DNA from: JAGTVG01 sp963820995
GTDB lineage: Bacteria; Bacteroidota; Bacteroidia; Cytophagales; Cyclobacteriaceae
Direction: 5' to 3'
Assembly: GCA_963820995.1 (NCBI GenBank)
Contig: CAWGCL010000006.1
Location: forward strand, 620,001 to 684,000
Length of the DNA stretch: 64,000 nt
Program-made: the position numbers and the translations under genes
Notes under the pieces: generated by a model
The model's input: the letters and a program-made list of their open reading frames with translations, nothing else
Told to the model about the DNA's origin: nothing
The model's database searches: none
Shown: one piece after another, positions 28,759-36,711 of the stretch
Layout of the letters: every line of letters begins with the position of its first letter
Numbering within the stretch: the stretch's first letter is position 1

Positions 28759-29760
28759 ATGATCTCAAAATATATAAAACTTATAATAATTCTAATTCCT
28801 TTGGCTTTCCTATTGCAGGATTGCCAGAAAGGCAAGGTGAAAGTTGGATTTTTACTTGATGACTTTTCATCTGAAAGATGGTACCGTGACCGTGATTTGT
28901 TCATAGAGAAAACGGAAGAATTGGGGGGCAAAATCACGGTAGATTCAGCCATGGGCGACATCAAAAAACAGTTCGAGCAGGCTAAAACAATGCTTGAAAA
29001 AGGAGTTGATGTCCTTGTTGTAGTTCCAGCCAATAGTGAAGCTGCAGCTGCTATAGTAAAACTTGCCCACAGGTATGAAGTCCCTGTGATCTCTTATGAC
29101 AGACTGATCAAAAATTGTGATCTAGATTACTATGTTTCTTTCGAGAATACCAGAGTTGGCGAATTGATGGCTGATTATTTAAGCAAAAGGTGCCCGGTTG
29201 GCAATTATGCTATAATTTGTGGCCCCGCTTCAGATAATAATTCACGTATGCTTAAACTTGGTCAGATGCAGTCAATTCAGCCTTTCATAGAAAAAGGAGA
29301 CATTAAGCTGGTTTTTGATGAATGTGTGAACGAATGGAGTCCAGAAGAAGGATACAGGCTGATGAAAAAGTGTTTGGCTGCCAACGAAAAAATAGATGCT
29401 GTGCTATGCGGAAACGATGCATTAGCCCACGGTGTTATTGATGCTCTAAAAGAAAATAACCTTGCTGGACAAGTTCTGGTATCCGGACAGGATGCTGAGA
29501 CCGTTGCCATTCAGAATATTATGGCTGGTTATCAGACAATGACTGTGTATAAACCTATAGAAGCCATTGCTATTACAGCTGCAAACCTGGCTATAAAAGT
29601 AGGAAGAGGGGAACCGATTACTGAAGCTATTCATACAACGAATAATGGTCAAAAAATGGTTCAATCGATTCTTCTTGAATCCATGGTTGTGAATAGAGAC
29701 AATATCAATATGACGGTAATTGCTGAAGGATATCTTAAAGAGCATAATCTGTCTGAGTAG
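28759..29760 (+). CDS. Orphan xylose-type periplasmic substrate-binding lipoprotein
   Basis: Type I periplasmic binding protein of the XylF/RbsB class, 333 residues. It begins with a hydrophobic signal ending in LLQDC (Cys22), likely a Bacteroidota lipobox. The binding fold is recognisable: KVGFLLDDFSSERWYRDRD, GVDVLVVVPANSEAAA, PVISYDRLI, CGPASDNNS, DAVLCGNDALAHGVIDAL, VSGQDAE and MTVYKPIEAIA, the last very typical of D-xylose binding proteins. No permease or ATPase of an ABC system is adjacent, so it may serve a sensor or an unlinked transporter. It is followed by a strong terminator, so it is monocistronic. Confidence 0.85.
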   Translation: MISKYIKLIIILIPLAFLLQDCQKGKVKVGFLLDDFSSERWYRDRDLFIEKTEELGGKITVDSAMGDIKKQFEQAKTMLEKGVDVLVVVPANSEAAAAIVKLAHRYEVPVISYDRLIKNCDLDYYVSFENTRVGELMADYLSKRCPVGNYAIICGPASDNNSRMLKLGQMQSIQPFIEKGDIKLVFDECVNEWSPEEGYRLMKKCLAANEKIDAVLCGNDALAHGVIDALKENNLAGQVLVSGQDAETVAIQNIMAGYQTMTVYKPIEAIAITAANLAIKVGRGEPITEAIHTTNNGQKMVQSILLESMVVNRDNINMTVIAEGYLKEHNLSE

Positions 29761-29785
29761 AACTTTGTCTTAATCATTAAAAATA

Positions 29786-29822
29786 GGGCTATATAAGTCG
29801 TTATATATAGCCCCTTTTTTTA
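29786..29822 (+). terminator. Intrinsic terminator of the xylose-type binding protein gene
   Basis: Stem GGGCTATATA (29786-29795) pairs with TATATAGCCC (29804-29813), followed by a run of seven T. It is a textbook terminator, 25 bases after the stop codon. Confidence 0.85.
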
Positions 29823-29875
29823 TCTTTTTGATTCAATTTTATACACTTGTGTTCAACTTTAAAACTTAATTTTAT

Positions 29876-30331
29876 ATGTATCCATCAAAAGTTATTTTTG
29901 AACAAGTGAAATTAATTAACTCAGAAATTGCCAGTAATTTAATTCAAAGTTGCTTTAATGAGGTTTATAGTCCACGCCATACATTGGAAGAACTTGTTGC
30001 AGAATTAGAATCAAAGATTCAAAATGAAATCAATTTCGACCCACAGCATAACCTTATGGCTGATTCATTGTATGGAATTAAACCACAGAAGGTTTTGTTG
30101 AAAATTGAAGATATCGAAAATTATACCCTCCCATTAGTAATTTCAACAAAAGGAAAATGTTTAAACATAATTGCAAAGATTGAATATGAGGAGGTCCATC
30201 TGGTTGGCTTTCTCGATAACAGGTATATGATTGCAAACACAGAGATCAATCTTTGGAGTGATTATGCTGAGATTATTTACATACCTAATGAGGAAGGATT
30301 GACAATTAAGAAGATCCAATTTCTTGAGTAG
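29876..30331 (+). CDS. Hypothetical protein
   Basis: Soluble protein of 151 residues with no signal peptide or membrane segment. I do not recognise a family. It has an alpha-helical first third (LEELVAELESKIQNE) and a beta-rich second half with alternating hydrophobic strands (VLLKIEDIENYTLPLVIS, LNIIAKIEYEEVHLVGFL). The ATG is preceded by an A/T-rich leader without strong RBS, which is common in Bacteroidota. It follows a terminator and is followed by a 12-bp palindrome, so it is monocistronic. Confidence 0.6.
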   Translation: MYPSKVIFEQVKLINSEIASNLIQSCFNEVYSPRHTLEELVAELESKIQNEINFDPQHNLMADSLYGIKPQKVLLKIEDIENYTLPLVISTKGKCLNIIAKIEYEEVHLVGFLDNRYMIANTEINLWSDYAEIIYIPNEEGLTIKKIQFLE

Positions 30332-30340
30332 TTATAAAAA

Positions 30341-30367
30341 GTAAATCCCGCCGACGGCGGGATTTAC
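30341..30367. repeat. Perfect 12-bp palindromic stem-loop
   Basis: GTAAATCCCGCC and GGCGGGATTTAC are exact reverse complements around a 3-base loop (GAC), 10 bases after the stop of the hypothetical gene. No T tract follows on either strand beyond the ATTTAC of the stem itself. It could act as a bidirectional terminator or as a dispersed palindromic element. Confidence 0.6.
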
Positions 30368-30599
30368 AACCAAGCACTACCCTTTTTGGTTGAATGGTTT
30401 TGATGTGGTGTTATCAAAACCGGTCTGATCGCCCAGCGTAGCTTTTTGTTCAACCTCTTCAAAGTGACCACTTATTTATCAAACAAAATAATTAGATTAT
30501 TCAGCAAAATCACGAATGTAATATTTATTGAGCTTTTTGCATTTTATTAATTAAACGATGATTGTAATAAACAAATTTTTTTTCATCGCGTACTATATA

Positions 30600-30768
30600 T
30601 CAGATGGATTATTATTTGTTGGATTTATTAGTTCTTATATGACAGTGACCTTGTCACTGCATGCTTACTAGCATTTTTGTGGTAAGTGCCAAAAAAGGCT
30701 TAGCAAAAGCCAATATGGAATTAGTCCCGCTTCTTCCTGCCTGAAAGCAGAGAGGCGGGATTTTTATT
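30600..30768 (+). ncRNA. Candidate structured small RNA with intrinsic terminator
   Basis: A run of hairpins in a gene-free stretch: CAGTGAC-CTT-GTCACTG (30643-30659), CTTAC...GTAAG (30664-30686), GGCT...AGCC (30697-30711) and the terminator. This density of perfect stems in AT-rich DNA is unlike the other gaps. No known RNA family is evident to me; it lacks a tRNA-like end (tmRNA) and the conserved SRP tetraloop segment. The 5' end is not defined. Confidence 0.4.
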
Positions 30769-30770
30769 TA
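30725..30770 (+). terminator. Strong intrinsic terminator not tied to a CDS
   Basis: TCCCGCTTCT (30725-30734) pairs with AGAGGCGGGA (30751-30760) with one G-U pair, extended by an inner CTGC/GCAG stem, followed by TTTTTATTTA. The nearest upstream gene ends at 30331, almost 400 bases before, so it probably ends a separate transcript. Confidence 0.7.
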
Positions 30771-30844
30771 TCTTCAATTGATGAGAAGTTTTATCAAATA
30801 AATTCTAATAATTTTAAAAAATTTAGAATATTTAACCCAAATAA

Positions 30845-31795
30845 GTGCTAACACAATCAAAAATAACATCTACGCCTCCCTGGTATTTATTAAATAAACA
30901 CCTCGAAACCATTTACCCTGCCTTATTTCGTAGGGTTAGTAACAGACCTAATACATCAAAAAGAATCATTACTAGCGATAATGATTTCATCGATTTGGAT
31001 TTATATGATATAAAAGGAAATAAAACAGTTGTATTGAGTCATGGTTTAGAGGGAAACAGTCGAAAACCATATATGGCTGGAATGATTAATATTTTGCTCA
31101 ATGCAGGTTTCAATTGTGTCGCCTGGAATTTTAGAGGATGCTCAGGAACAAGTAATAATTATCCTTATTCTTACCATAGCGGAGCTTCTCAGGATCTTGA
31201 TTATGTTGTTAAGGTAGCCATAGATAAATTCCCGACGTCAAATATTTTTTTAATTGGATTCAGCTTGGGGGGAAATCTAACTTTAAAATATCTTGGGGAA
31301 AATCAAATGCATCCCAATATATCTAAAGCTGTGGCAATCTCAACACCACTTGATTTGTATAACAGCGTTATGGAAATATCAAAGCCATCGAATTGGCTAT
31401 ATACAAAAAGGTTTCTTAATACGCTAAAAAGAAAAATCACAGAAAAAGCAAAGCTTTTTCCAGAGGAAATAAATATAGAAAACATAAATAAAATTTCGAA
31501 TCTTTGGGAATTTGATGACCGGTATACAGCTCCTCTCCATGGGTTTATTGATGCCCTGGATTATTATACTCAATGTAGTTCAATACATTTTTTGAAGAAT
31601 ATCAAGGTACCGACACTCATAATTAATGCCAGAAATGATCCTTTTTTATCAAAGGAGTGTTATCCTGAGAACATCAATCCCAGATATATAACTTATGATT
31701 ATCCTTTCTATGGGGGACATCTTGGATTTAAGATATCCGGAAATAAAAATAAATATTATCATGAAATAAAATCATTGGAATTCCTTTCCAAGTAA
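30845..31795 (+). CDS. YheT-family alpha/beta hydrolase
   Basis: Predicted cytoplasmic hydrolase of 316 residues, COG0429 (YheT) type. The alpha/beta-hydrolase marks are present: VVLSHGLEGNSRKPYM (oxyanion region), CVAWNFRGCSGTSNN, the nucleophile elbow GFSLGGNLTLKYLGE with the catalytic Ser, the late Asp in INARNDPFLS, and His in YGGHLGF. The triad therefore looks complete. The start is a GTG directly after an in-frame stop; no earlier start exists. Members act on small esters, but the natural substrate is not known. It is followed by the SRAP gene 48 bases on. Confidence 0.85.
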   Translation: MLTQSKITSTPPWYLLNKHLETIYPALFRRVSNRPNTSKRIITSDNDFIDLDLYDIKGNKTVVLSHGLEGNSRKPYMAGMINILLNAGFNCVAWNFRGCSGTSNNYPYSYHSGASQDLDYVVKVAIDKFPTSNIFLIGFSLGGNLTLKYLGENQMHPNISKAVAISTPLDLYNSVMEISKPSNWLYTKRFLNTLKRKITEKAKLFPEEINIENINKISNLWEFDDRYTAPLHGFIDALDYYTQCSSIHFLKNIKVPTLIINARNDPFLSKECYPENINPRYITYDYPFYGGHLGFKISGNKNKYYHEIKSLEFLSK

Positions 31796-31843
31796 AATAA
31801 AAATAAGTTTTCTTAGTTTTAAAATTAGTATATACTTGTTATT

Positions 31844-32548
31844 ATGTGTGATAGATATACAATTACTGCCTTACCTTCAGATTTGGAACTATGGTTAAAT
31901 GTTAAATCACCATATACTTATAAACCCAGATATAATGCTGCCCCATCTCAGTTTCTTCCGATTATTACTAATCATAATACCCGTGAGGTTATTATGGCAC
32001 GCTGGGGTTTTTTACCAAGTAAAAGTTCAGATACGGGCTTAAGTCCAAAACTTTATAACAAACCACTTGATATAGTTAAATCAAGTAACCTTTGGAAAAA
32101 ATCTTTGCAATCTAAACGATGCCTTATATTGGCTGATGCTTTTTATTGCTGGAAAAGCGTAGGAAAAGATAAGAAAATACCTTATCGGGTTTTTCCAAAG
32201 CAAAAAAAACTTATATGTTTTGCTGGAATTTGGGACGAACTAACTGATCATAATAATAACTCCCAGGTTATATCATTTATGATGCTAACACGATCAGCTT
32301 ACAAACCAGTTAATGAATTAAGTGGGAGTATGCCTGTGATCATAGAAACAGGAAAAGAGATGTATTGGCTAGATGGGAAAAAACTTAGTGACCAAAAAAT
32401 GATGGATTTGATGGAAATTGAAGACTGGGCTCTGTTAACTCATCATCCAGTATCACCTATTGTGGAAAATATTAAAATTGATAAACCAGAATTAATTAAA
32501 CCTGTACCACCTTCAGACCAGTATGGAAATTACACACTATTTGATTGA
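31844..32548 (+). CDS. SRAP (YedK/HMCES-like) protein with altered active site
   Basis: Member of the SOS-response-associated peptidase family, 234 residues. SRAP proteins form a crosslink between Cys2 and abasic sites in single-stranded DNA. Cys2 is present (MCDRY), as are RYNAAPSQ, WGFLPS, RCLILADAFYCW, the Asn of YNKPLDI (matching Asn75 of YedK) and THHPVS near the end. The catalytic Glu of the G-F-Y-E-W motif is replaced by Cys102 (FYCW), and the catalytic His of the I-H-D-R-x-P motif is replaced by Ser160 (LSGSMP). The residues are substituted, not lost to a frameshift. It may still bind DNA, but crosslink formation or reversal could be altered. Its stop overlaps the start of the TPR gene. 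Confidence 0.85.
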   Translation: MCDRYTITALPSDLELWLNVKSPYTYKPRYNAAPSQFLPIITNHNTREVIMARWGFLPSKSSDTGLSPKLYNKPLDIVKSSNLWKKSLQSKRCLILADAFYCWKSVGKDKKIPYRVFPKQKKLICFAGIWDELTDHNNNSQVISFMMLTRSAYKPVNELSGSMPVIIETGKEMYWLDGKKLSDQKMMDLMEIEDWALLTHHPVSPIVENIKIDKPELIKPVPPSDQYGNYTLFD

Positions 32549-33729
32549 TGAATTTTTTAATAAATAAGATTAATTATTTCACAATCGTCCTGTTCATTCA
32601 GCTATTTGCTTTTTCAACAGGAATGATTGCTCAGATTCCATTGCATTCTGACAATGAAGTCTCTTTATCAGAGATTATCAATTTCAACCTCTCAAAATTG
32701 CAAAATGACCCACAGGACTTCAATGCATCTGTATCCTTAGTTGAATCATATTACCGAAATGAGGATTTTCAAAAATGCATATTGTATGCAAACATTTCTG
32801 AGGATATATTACTAAATCTAGAAAGAGCTGATAAAAGACATAAAAACCATGAATTTTTTATGTTTTACATTTATCAAACTAGAGGAAAATCTAGACATAA
32901 ATTAGGAATGCTTGGAAGAGCAATGGATGAATATGGCATGGCTTTATCATACAATAGAACTGATAGTGATCTATTGATCGACATTGGGAACCTTTATTAC
33001 AATCAATCAGAATATGACTCTGCAATGTACTATTTCCGGCTTGCTGAAAAGTCTGATTCATTAAGTTTTAAATCAAAATTTAATATAGCTAATGTTTATT
33101 ATGTAAGGAAAAACTATGATAGTGCTTTGTATTACTATGATGCCAGTCTTCAATTAAATTCAGATTTCGCCTATATTTATTTTTATAAGGGAACCATCCA
33201 TAATGAATTGGGTATGCATGAATTGGCAATAACTGATTTCAATAATGCAATCAATTTATGGCCAAACAATTCACAGATTTTCTATCAAAGAAGTTTGGCT
33301 TATATGGCCTCGGGTGACTACAAATATGCCCTGAATGACCTTGATAAGGTAATAGCAATGGATAGCAGCAATTACGATGCACTAAGGAAACGGGCCCAAT
33401 CAAACCTCATTCTAAAAAATTATGAACCAGCTGAATCAGATCTAAACCGCTTAATAGCAATCAATCAAAATGAAACTGAGGGATATTATATTAGAGGAAA
33501 TTATTTCCTGCAAAGGAAAGAATATGAACGTGCAATTGTAGACTATAATAAAGCAAAAGAGAAAGGTCTTGATTTCCCGGAACTTTATTATTATTCAGGG
33601 TATACAAATATGAAATTAAATAACATAAATGAAGCTTGTTCGGATCTATCTGAAGCAAATAAAGGGGGGATTGAACTAGATAAAAAGATGCAAAGATTTT
33701 TCTCGAAATGTCTACAAGAAATAAATTAA
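32548..33729 (+). CDS. Exported TPR-repeat protein
   Basis: Protein of 393 residues starting at the ATG at 32548, which overlaps the SRAP stop. An export signal (YFTIVLFIQLFAFSTGMIAQ) precedes a run of about nine tetratricopeptide repeats from residue 60 to the end, with the usual hydrophobic spacing (DIGNLYYNQSEYDSAMYYFRLAEK, RSLAYMASGDYKYALNDLDKVI). The last repeat ends ACSDLSEANKGG. TPR arrays mediate protein contacts; here in the periplasm or at the outer membrane. No enzymatic domain. Partner unknown. Confidence 0.82.
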   Translation: MNFLINKINYFTIVLFIQLFAFSTGMIAQIPLHSDNEVSLSEIINFNLSKLQNDPQDFNASVSLVESYYRNEDFQKCILYANISEDILLNLERADKRHKNHEFFMFYIYQTRGKSRHKLGMLGRAMDEYGMALSYNRTDSDLLIDIGNLYYNQSEYDSAMYYFRLAEKSDSLSFKSKFNIANVYYVRKNYDSALYYYDASLQLNSDFAYIYFYKGTIHNELGMHELAITDFNNAINLWPNNSQIFYQRSLAYMASGDYKYALNDLDKVIAMDSSNYDALRKRAQSNLILKNYEPAESDLNRLIAINQNETEGYYIRGNYFLQRKEYERAIVDYNKAKEKGLDFPELYYYSGYTNMKLNNINEACSDLSEANKGGIELDKKMQRFFSKCLQEIN

Positions 33730-33781
33730 AAGTTTTACTTTTAGTTATGACAAATAAAAAATGAATTGAATTTAGCAAAAT

Positions 33782-34849
33782 ATGAAAAACAGCATAATTG
33801 TTGGCGTTGGTCACTATGTTCCTGAAACGGTTATAAAAAACTCTGATTTGGAAGAAGTTATGGATACTTCTAATGAGTGGATCATTGAAAGAACAGGAAT
33901 TGAAGAGAGAAGATATGGAAAAAAACACGTAGAAACTTCTACAACGATGGGGGCCAAAGCAGCCAAAATTGCTATACAAAATGCTGGAATAAGTAAAGAA
34001 GATGTTGATTTTATTATTTTCGCTACCTTAAGTCCGGATTATTATTTTCCGGGCAATGGAGTATTGCTCCAGAGAGAACTTGGTATAACGAACACTGAAA
34101 TCGGCGCACTGGATATAAGAAATCAATGTTCAGGATTTGTTTATGGATTATCCATTGCGGATCAGTTTGTTAAAACCGGTATGTACAAAAACGTTTTACT
34201 AGTTGGTGGGGAAATGCATTCTATGGGCCTTGATTTCAGTACTCGGGGCAGAAATGTCACGGTGATCTTTGGAGATGGTGCCGGAGCTGTTATCATTCAA
34301 CCTACTGACGATAAAAATAGGGGAATATTGACTACTCATATGCATAGTAATGGGACTTATGCAGAAAAACTTGCCTTTATCAGTCCCGGTGCCCACGGTG
34401 GATATTATCAAAAATACACGGATGAAGAATTAGATTATGGTTTTCCAAAAGACGTCCTTGGTGAGGTTTTCGTAACCCAGAAAATGGTGGATGAGGGCAT
34501 GCTTTATCCTCATATGGAAGGCCAGTTTGTGTTTAAAACTGCTGTAGTTAAATTTCCCGAAGTGATAATGGAGGCGTTTAAAAAATCAGGAGAATCAATT
34601 GAGAACTTAAAGCTGCTGATCCCACATCAGGCGAACTTACGTATTTCCCAGTTTGTGCAAAAAAGATTGGGACTAAAAGACGAACAAATTTGGAATAACA
34701 TTCAGAAATATGGTAATACAACTGCAGCTTCAATTCCAATTGCATTAAGTGAAGCAATACAGGCGGGTGTGGTTAAAAAAGGTGACCTTGTTTGTTTAGC
34801 TGCCTTTGGAAGTGGATTTACCTGGGCCTCAGCTCTTATCCGTTGGTAA
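33782..34849 (+). CDS. 3-oxoacyl-ACP synthase III family protein (FabH-like)
   Basis: Thiolase-fold condensing enzyme of 355 residues. The active-site Cys116 is in NQCSGF, the His in LIPHQANLR and the Asn in YGNTTAASIP, so the Cys-His-Asn triad of KAS III is complete. GDGAGAVII and AAFGSGFTWASALIRW are typical. It is 25 to 35 residues longer than housekeeping FabH because of an insertion around GAHGGYYQKYTDEELDYG. It is not next to plsX or acpP, so it may be a second KAS III with a special acyl primer rather than the main FabH. Followed by a 74-residue protein. Confidence 0.87.
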   Translation: MKNSIIVGVGHYVPETVIKNSDLEEVMDTSNEWIIERTGIEERRYGKKHVETSTTMGAKAAKIAIQNAGISKEDVDFIIFATLSPDYYFPGNGVLLQRELGITNTEIGALDIRNQCSGFVYGLSIADQFVKTGMYKNVLLVGGEMHSMGLDFSTRGRNVTVIFGDGAGAVIIQPTDDKNRGILTTHMHSNGTYAEKLAFISPGAHGGYYQKYTDEELDYGFPKDVLGEVFVTQKMVDEGMLYPHMEGQFVFKTAVVKFPEVIMEAFKKSGESIENLKLLIPHQANLRISQFVQKRLGLKDEQIWNNIQKYGNTTAASIPIALSEAIQAGVVKKGDLVCLAAFGSGFTWASALIRW

Positions 34850-34872
34850 AGCAAAGTTCAAATTAATATATA

Positions 34873-35097
34873 ATGAAAACAAAATCATATAACCCAAGCC
34901 CTCTTGAAGTTGAATTCGTAAGTGTAATCGAATCGCTTCAGCAAGACATTAATAAAAGACTCGAAAAGAGTGAAGTTCAATCCTTCGAGCATAATATAAA
35001 TATTGATAACCCGACTTTAAAAGCAAAAATAATAGATGAAGATGGAGATGAACATACGTTGATTTTAAAGGTTATTCAAAAACCTGACGAAGCTTAA
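34873..35097 (+). CDS. Small conserved-looking hypothetical protein
   Basis: Soluble protein of 74 residues, 23 bases after the KAS III gene and so probably co-transcribed. It has a first helix (SPLEVEFVSVIESLQQDINKRL) and a beta hairpin (AKIIDEDGDEHTLILKVIQKP). No family recognised. The amino acid pattern looks protein-like and the start has a good position. Confidence 0.6.
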   Translation: MKTKSYNPSPLEVEFVSVIESLQQDINKRLEKSEVQSFEHNINIDNPTLKAKIIDEDGDEHTLILKVIQKPDEA

Positions 35098-35264
35098 TCT
35101 GATTTTTATAAAACATTTTTTAAAACCTATCTGAAAACTACCAAAAATCATATCCTCCAGCTAAAAAAAAAATTCTCTTGGGTTTACCTTTCCTGTATAA
35201 ATAGTATTCATGTTTGGGAAGATATGCCCTAAGTATAATTGTTTAATCTTTAATATAACCGAGT

Positions 35265-36023
35265 ATGAATACAGGTCTACTATTATTCTTTCAGTCATGG
35301 AAAGTCTGGATGCAATTTGGTGCCGCCGCTAGTATTGCGCTGAGCTTTCTTGTTTTTTTGTTTTACTTTACCAGACTAGTAACCATTAAAAACCCTAAAT
35401 CGAAGTATGATTTCGTTAATATCAACGAGATCAACTATTTGATGATCGGAGGATATTTGGTTGTGATAGCTGGTTGGTTTTTTCTCAACTCACTTTTTAG
35501 TGATAAAGTTCAGGTAGAAGCTGGAATTTTCATTGCAAGATTATTAGGCACCTTGATTTTTGCTTCCATTTTTCTTGTTGTGGTGTATAATGTTCTTAAA
35601 ATTTACTACCCTTCAATTCTTGAAAGGAAACTTCATAAATTGAGGTATACACCACGAAAATCACCAGAATCAGGCAAGCTTATGAAATTACTAAGTGAAG
35701 AAGAAGAAGATGTGTATCTATCCGAAGGCATGCAAGCTGAAGAGGATGTCTTTTCTGTAGATTATGATGTATGGATTGATGAAGAATCCAACTACACACA
35801 GATTGAGAAATATGATGGACATTTGCATGCTGAAAAATGTGATAACTGTAATTTTCAGACACTTAAAGTCGTTAAGGAAGAAATTTTAACGTCACCCACT
35901 TTCAATGAAAAGGGTGAATTGATGAAGTATTATGAATGCACATATTGCAATCATAAGGAAAGAAAATTGTTTACAATTGGTCGGATTAAAATGTCCGAAG
36001 ATGTAGAGAAAAGTGTTGTCTGA
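35265..36023 (+). CDS. Membrane protein with a C-terminal zinc-ribbon-like domain
   Basis: Protein of 252 residues with three hydrophobic helices in the first half (about 17-37, 58-76 and 88-112), an acidic linker (LLSEEEEDVYLSEG) and a C-terminal CxxC...CxxC pair (CDNCNF and CTYCNH about 40 residues apart) that looks like a zinc ribbon. I know no named family. The zinc ribbon would lie in the cytoplasm if the topology is N-out with three spans. It stands alone and is convergent with hslV. Confidence 0.6.
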   Translation: MNTGLLLFFQSWKVWMQFGAAASIALSFLVFLFYFTRLVTIKNPKSKYDFVNINEINYLMIGGYLVVIAGWFFLNSLFSDKVQVEAGIFIARLLGTLIFASIFLVVVYNVLKIYYPSILERKLHKLRYTPRKSPESGKLMKLLSEEEEDVYLSEGMQAEEDVFSVDYDVWIDEESNYTQIEKYDGHLHAEKCDNCNFQTLKVVKEEILTSPTFNEKGELMKYYECTYCNHKERKLFTIGRIKMSEDVEKSVV

Positions 36024-36082
36024 ACCCGGGAAAAACTGATCTATTTATAATCTGATTTTTTACCTTATTAGAAATCACGCAT

Positions 36083-36619
36083 TTATAGTGTTTCTATAGT
36101 AAGGTTGTTGTTTGTGTATATACAAATATCGGCTGCGATATTCAGACTTTCCTCAACAATTTCTTTAGCACTAAGTTGCTGGCTATGCTTTTTCAAGGCT
36201 GTTGCAGCAGCAAGCGCATACATGCTACCAGACCCGATAGCGGCAATCTGATTATCAGGCTCAATCACATCGCCATTACCTGAAATCATTAATATTTCCT
36301 GTTTGTCGGCTACAATGAGCATTGCCTCAAGACGCCTCAGCACTCTATCAAGCCTCCAATCTTTGGCTAATTCAATTGCCGCACGTTTCATATTGCCACC
36401 ATAGGTACTTAACTTCTCTTCAAACCGCTCAATAAGTGTAAATGCATCAGCTGTAGATCCAGCAAATCCAGCAAGGATCTTTCCATCTAGAAGTTTGCGA
36501 ATCTTCTTAACATTACTTTTAGCCACAGTATTTCCAAAAGTTGCTTGTCCATCAGCCCCAATTGCGATACTGTCATTATGTTTTACAGCAATTACTGTTG
36601 TAGATCTGTATTTAGCCAT
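36083..36619 (-). CDS. hslV: ATP-dependent protease proteolytic subunit HslV
   Basis: Proteasome-like threonine peptidase, the proteolytic half of the HslUV complex, cytoplasmic. About 178 residues from the ATG at 36619 (MAKYRSTTVIAV); the frame could begin earlier at 36643 but the added MKCQNKKN is not conserved. The mature N-terminal Thr is in STTVIAV. ADGQATFGNTVAKSNVKKIRKL, AGFAGSTADAFTL, ELAKDWRLDRVLR and ADICIYTNNN are hallmark stretches. The HslU ATPase gene is not in the window. Neighbour is the PDH E2 gene, on the same strand 69 bases upstream. Confidence 0.95.
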   Translation of the reverse strand: MAKYRSTTVIAVKHNDSIAIGADGQATFGNTVAKSNVKKIRKLLDGKILAGFAGSTADAFTLIERFEEKLSTYGGNMKRAAIELAKDWRLDRVLRRLEAMLIVADKQEILMISGNGDVIEPDNQIAAIGSGSMYALAAATALKKHSQQLSAKEIVEESLNIAADICIYTNNNLTIETL

Positions 36620-36711
36620 ATTCTTTTTATTTTGACACTTCAAATATCATTCCTGATATAAAAAAGGTGCAAATTGTCAGGAGGACATTAATATTTCGTG
36701 CTATAATGTCA

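Larger units (their letters stand above)
30332..30844. other. Intergenic region of 513 bases rich in stem-loops
   Basis: The longest gap in the window. It contains the 12-bp palindrome, a 9-bp inverted repeat GGTTTTGAT / ATCAAAACC (30396-30404 with 30413-30421), then an AT-rich stretch, and from about 30600 a chain of hairpins ending in a strong terminator, annotated as a candidate RNA. I see no tRNA fold and no convincing coding frame. Confidence 0.55.

Noticed and set aside
30600..30770. tmRNA, SRP RNA or 6S RNA
   Set aside because: No tRNA-like ends with CCA context, no SRP tetraloop segment, and no long bulged hairpin as in 6S.
33491..33979. A 162-codon minus-strand ORF
   Set aside because: Antisense to the TPR and KAS III genes; low-complexity aromatic and serine-rich content typical of shadow frames.
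34873..35097. Acyl carrier protein next to KAS III
   Set aside because: The DSL phosphopantetheine serine motif is absent.
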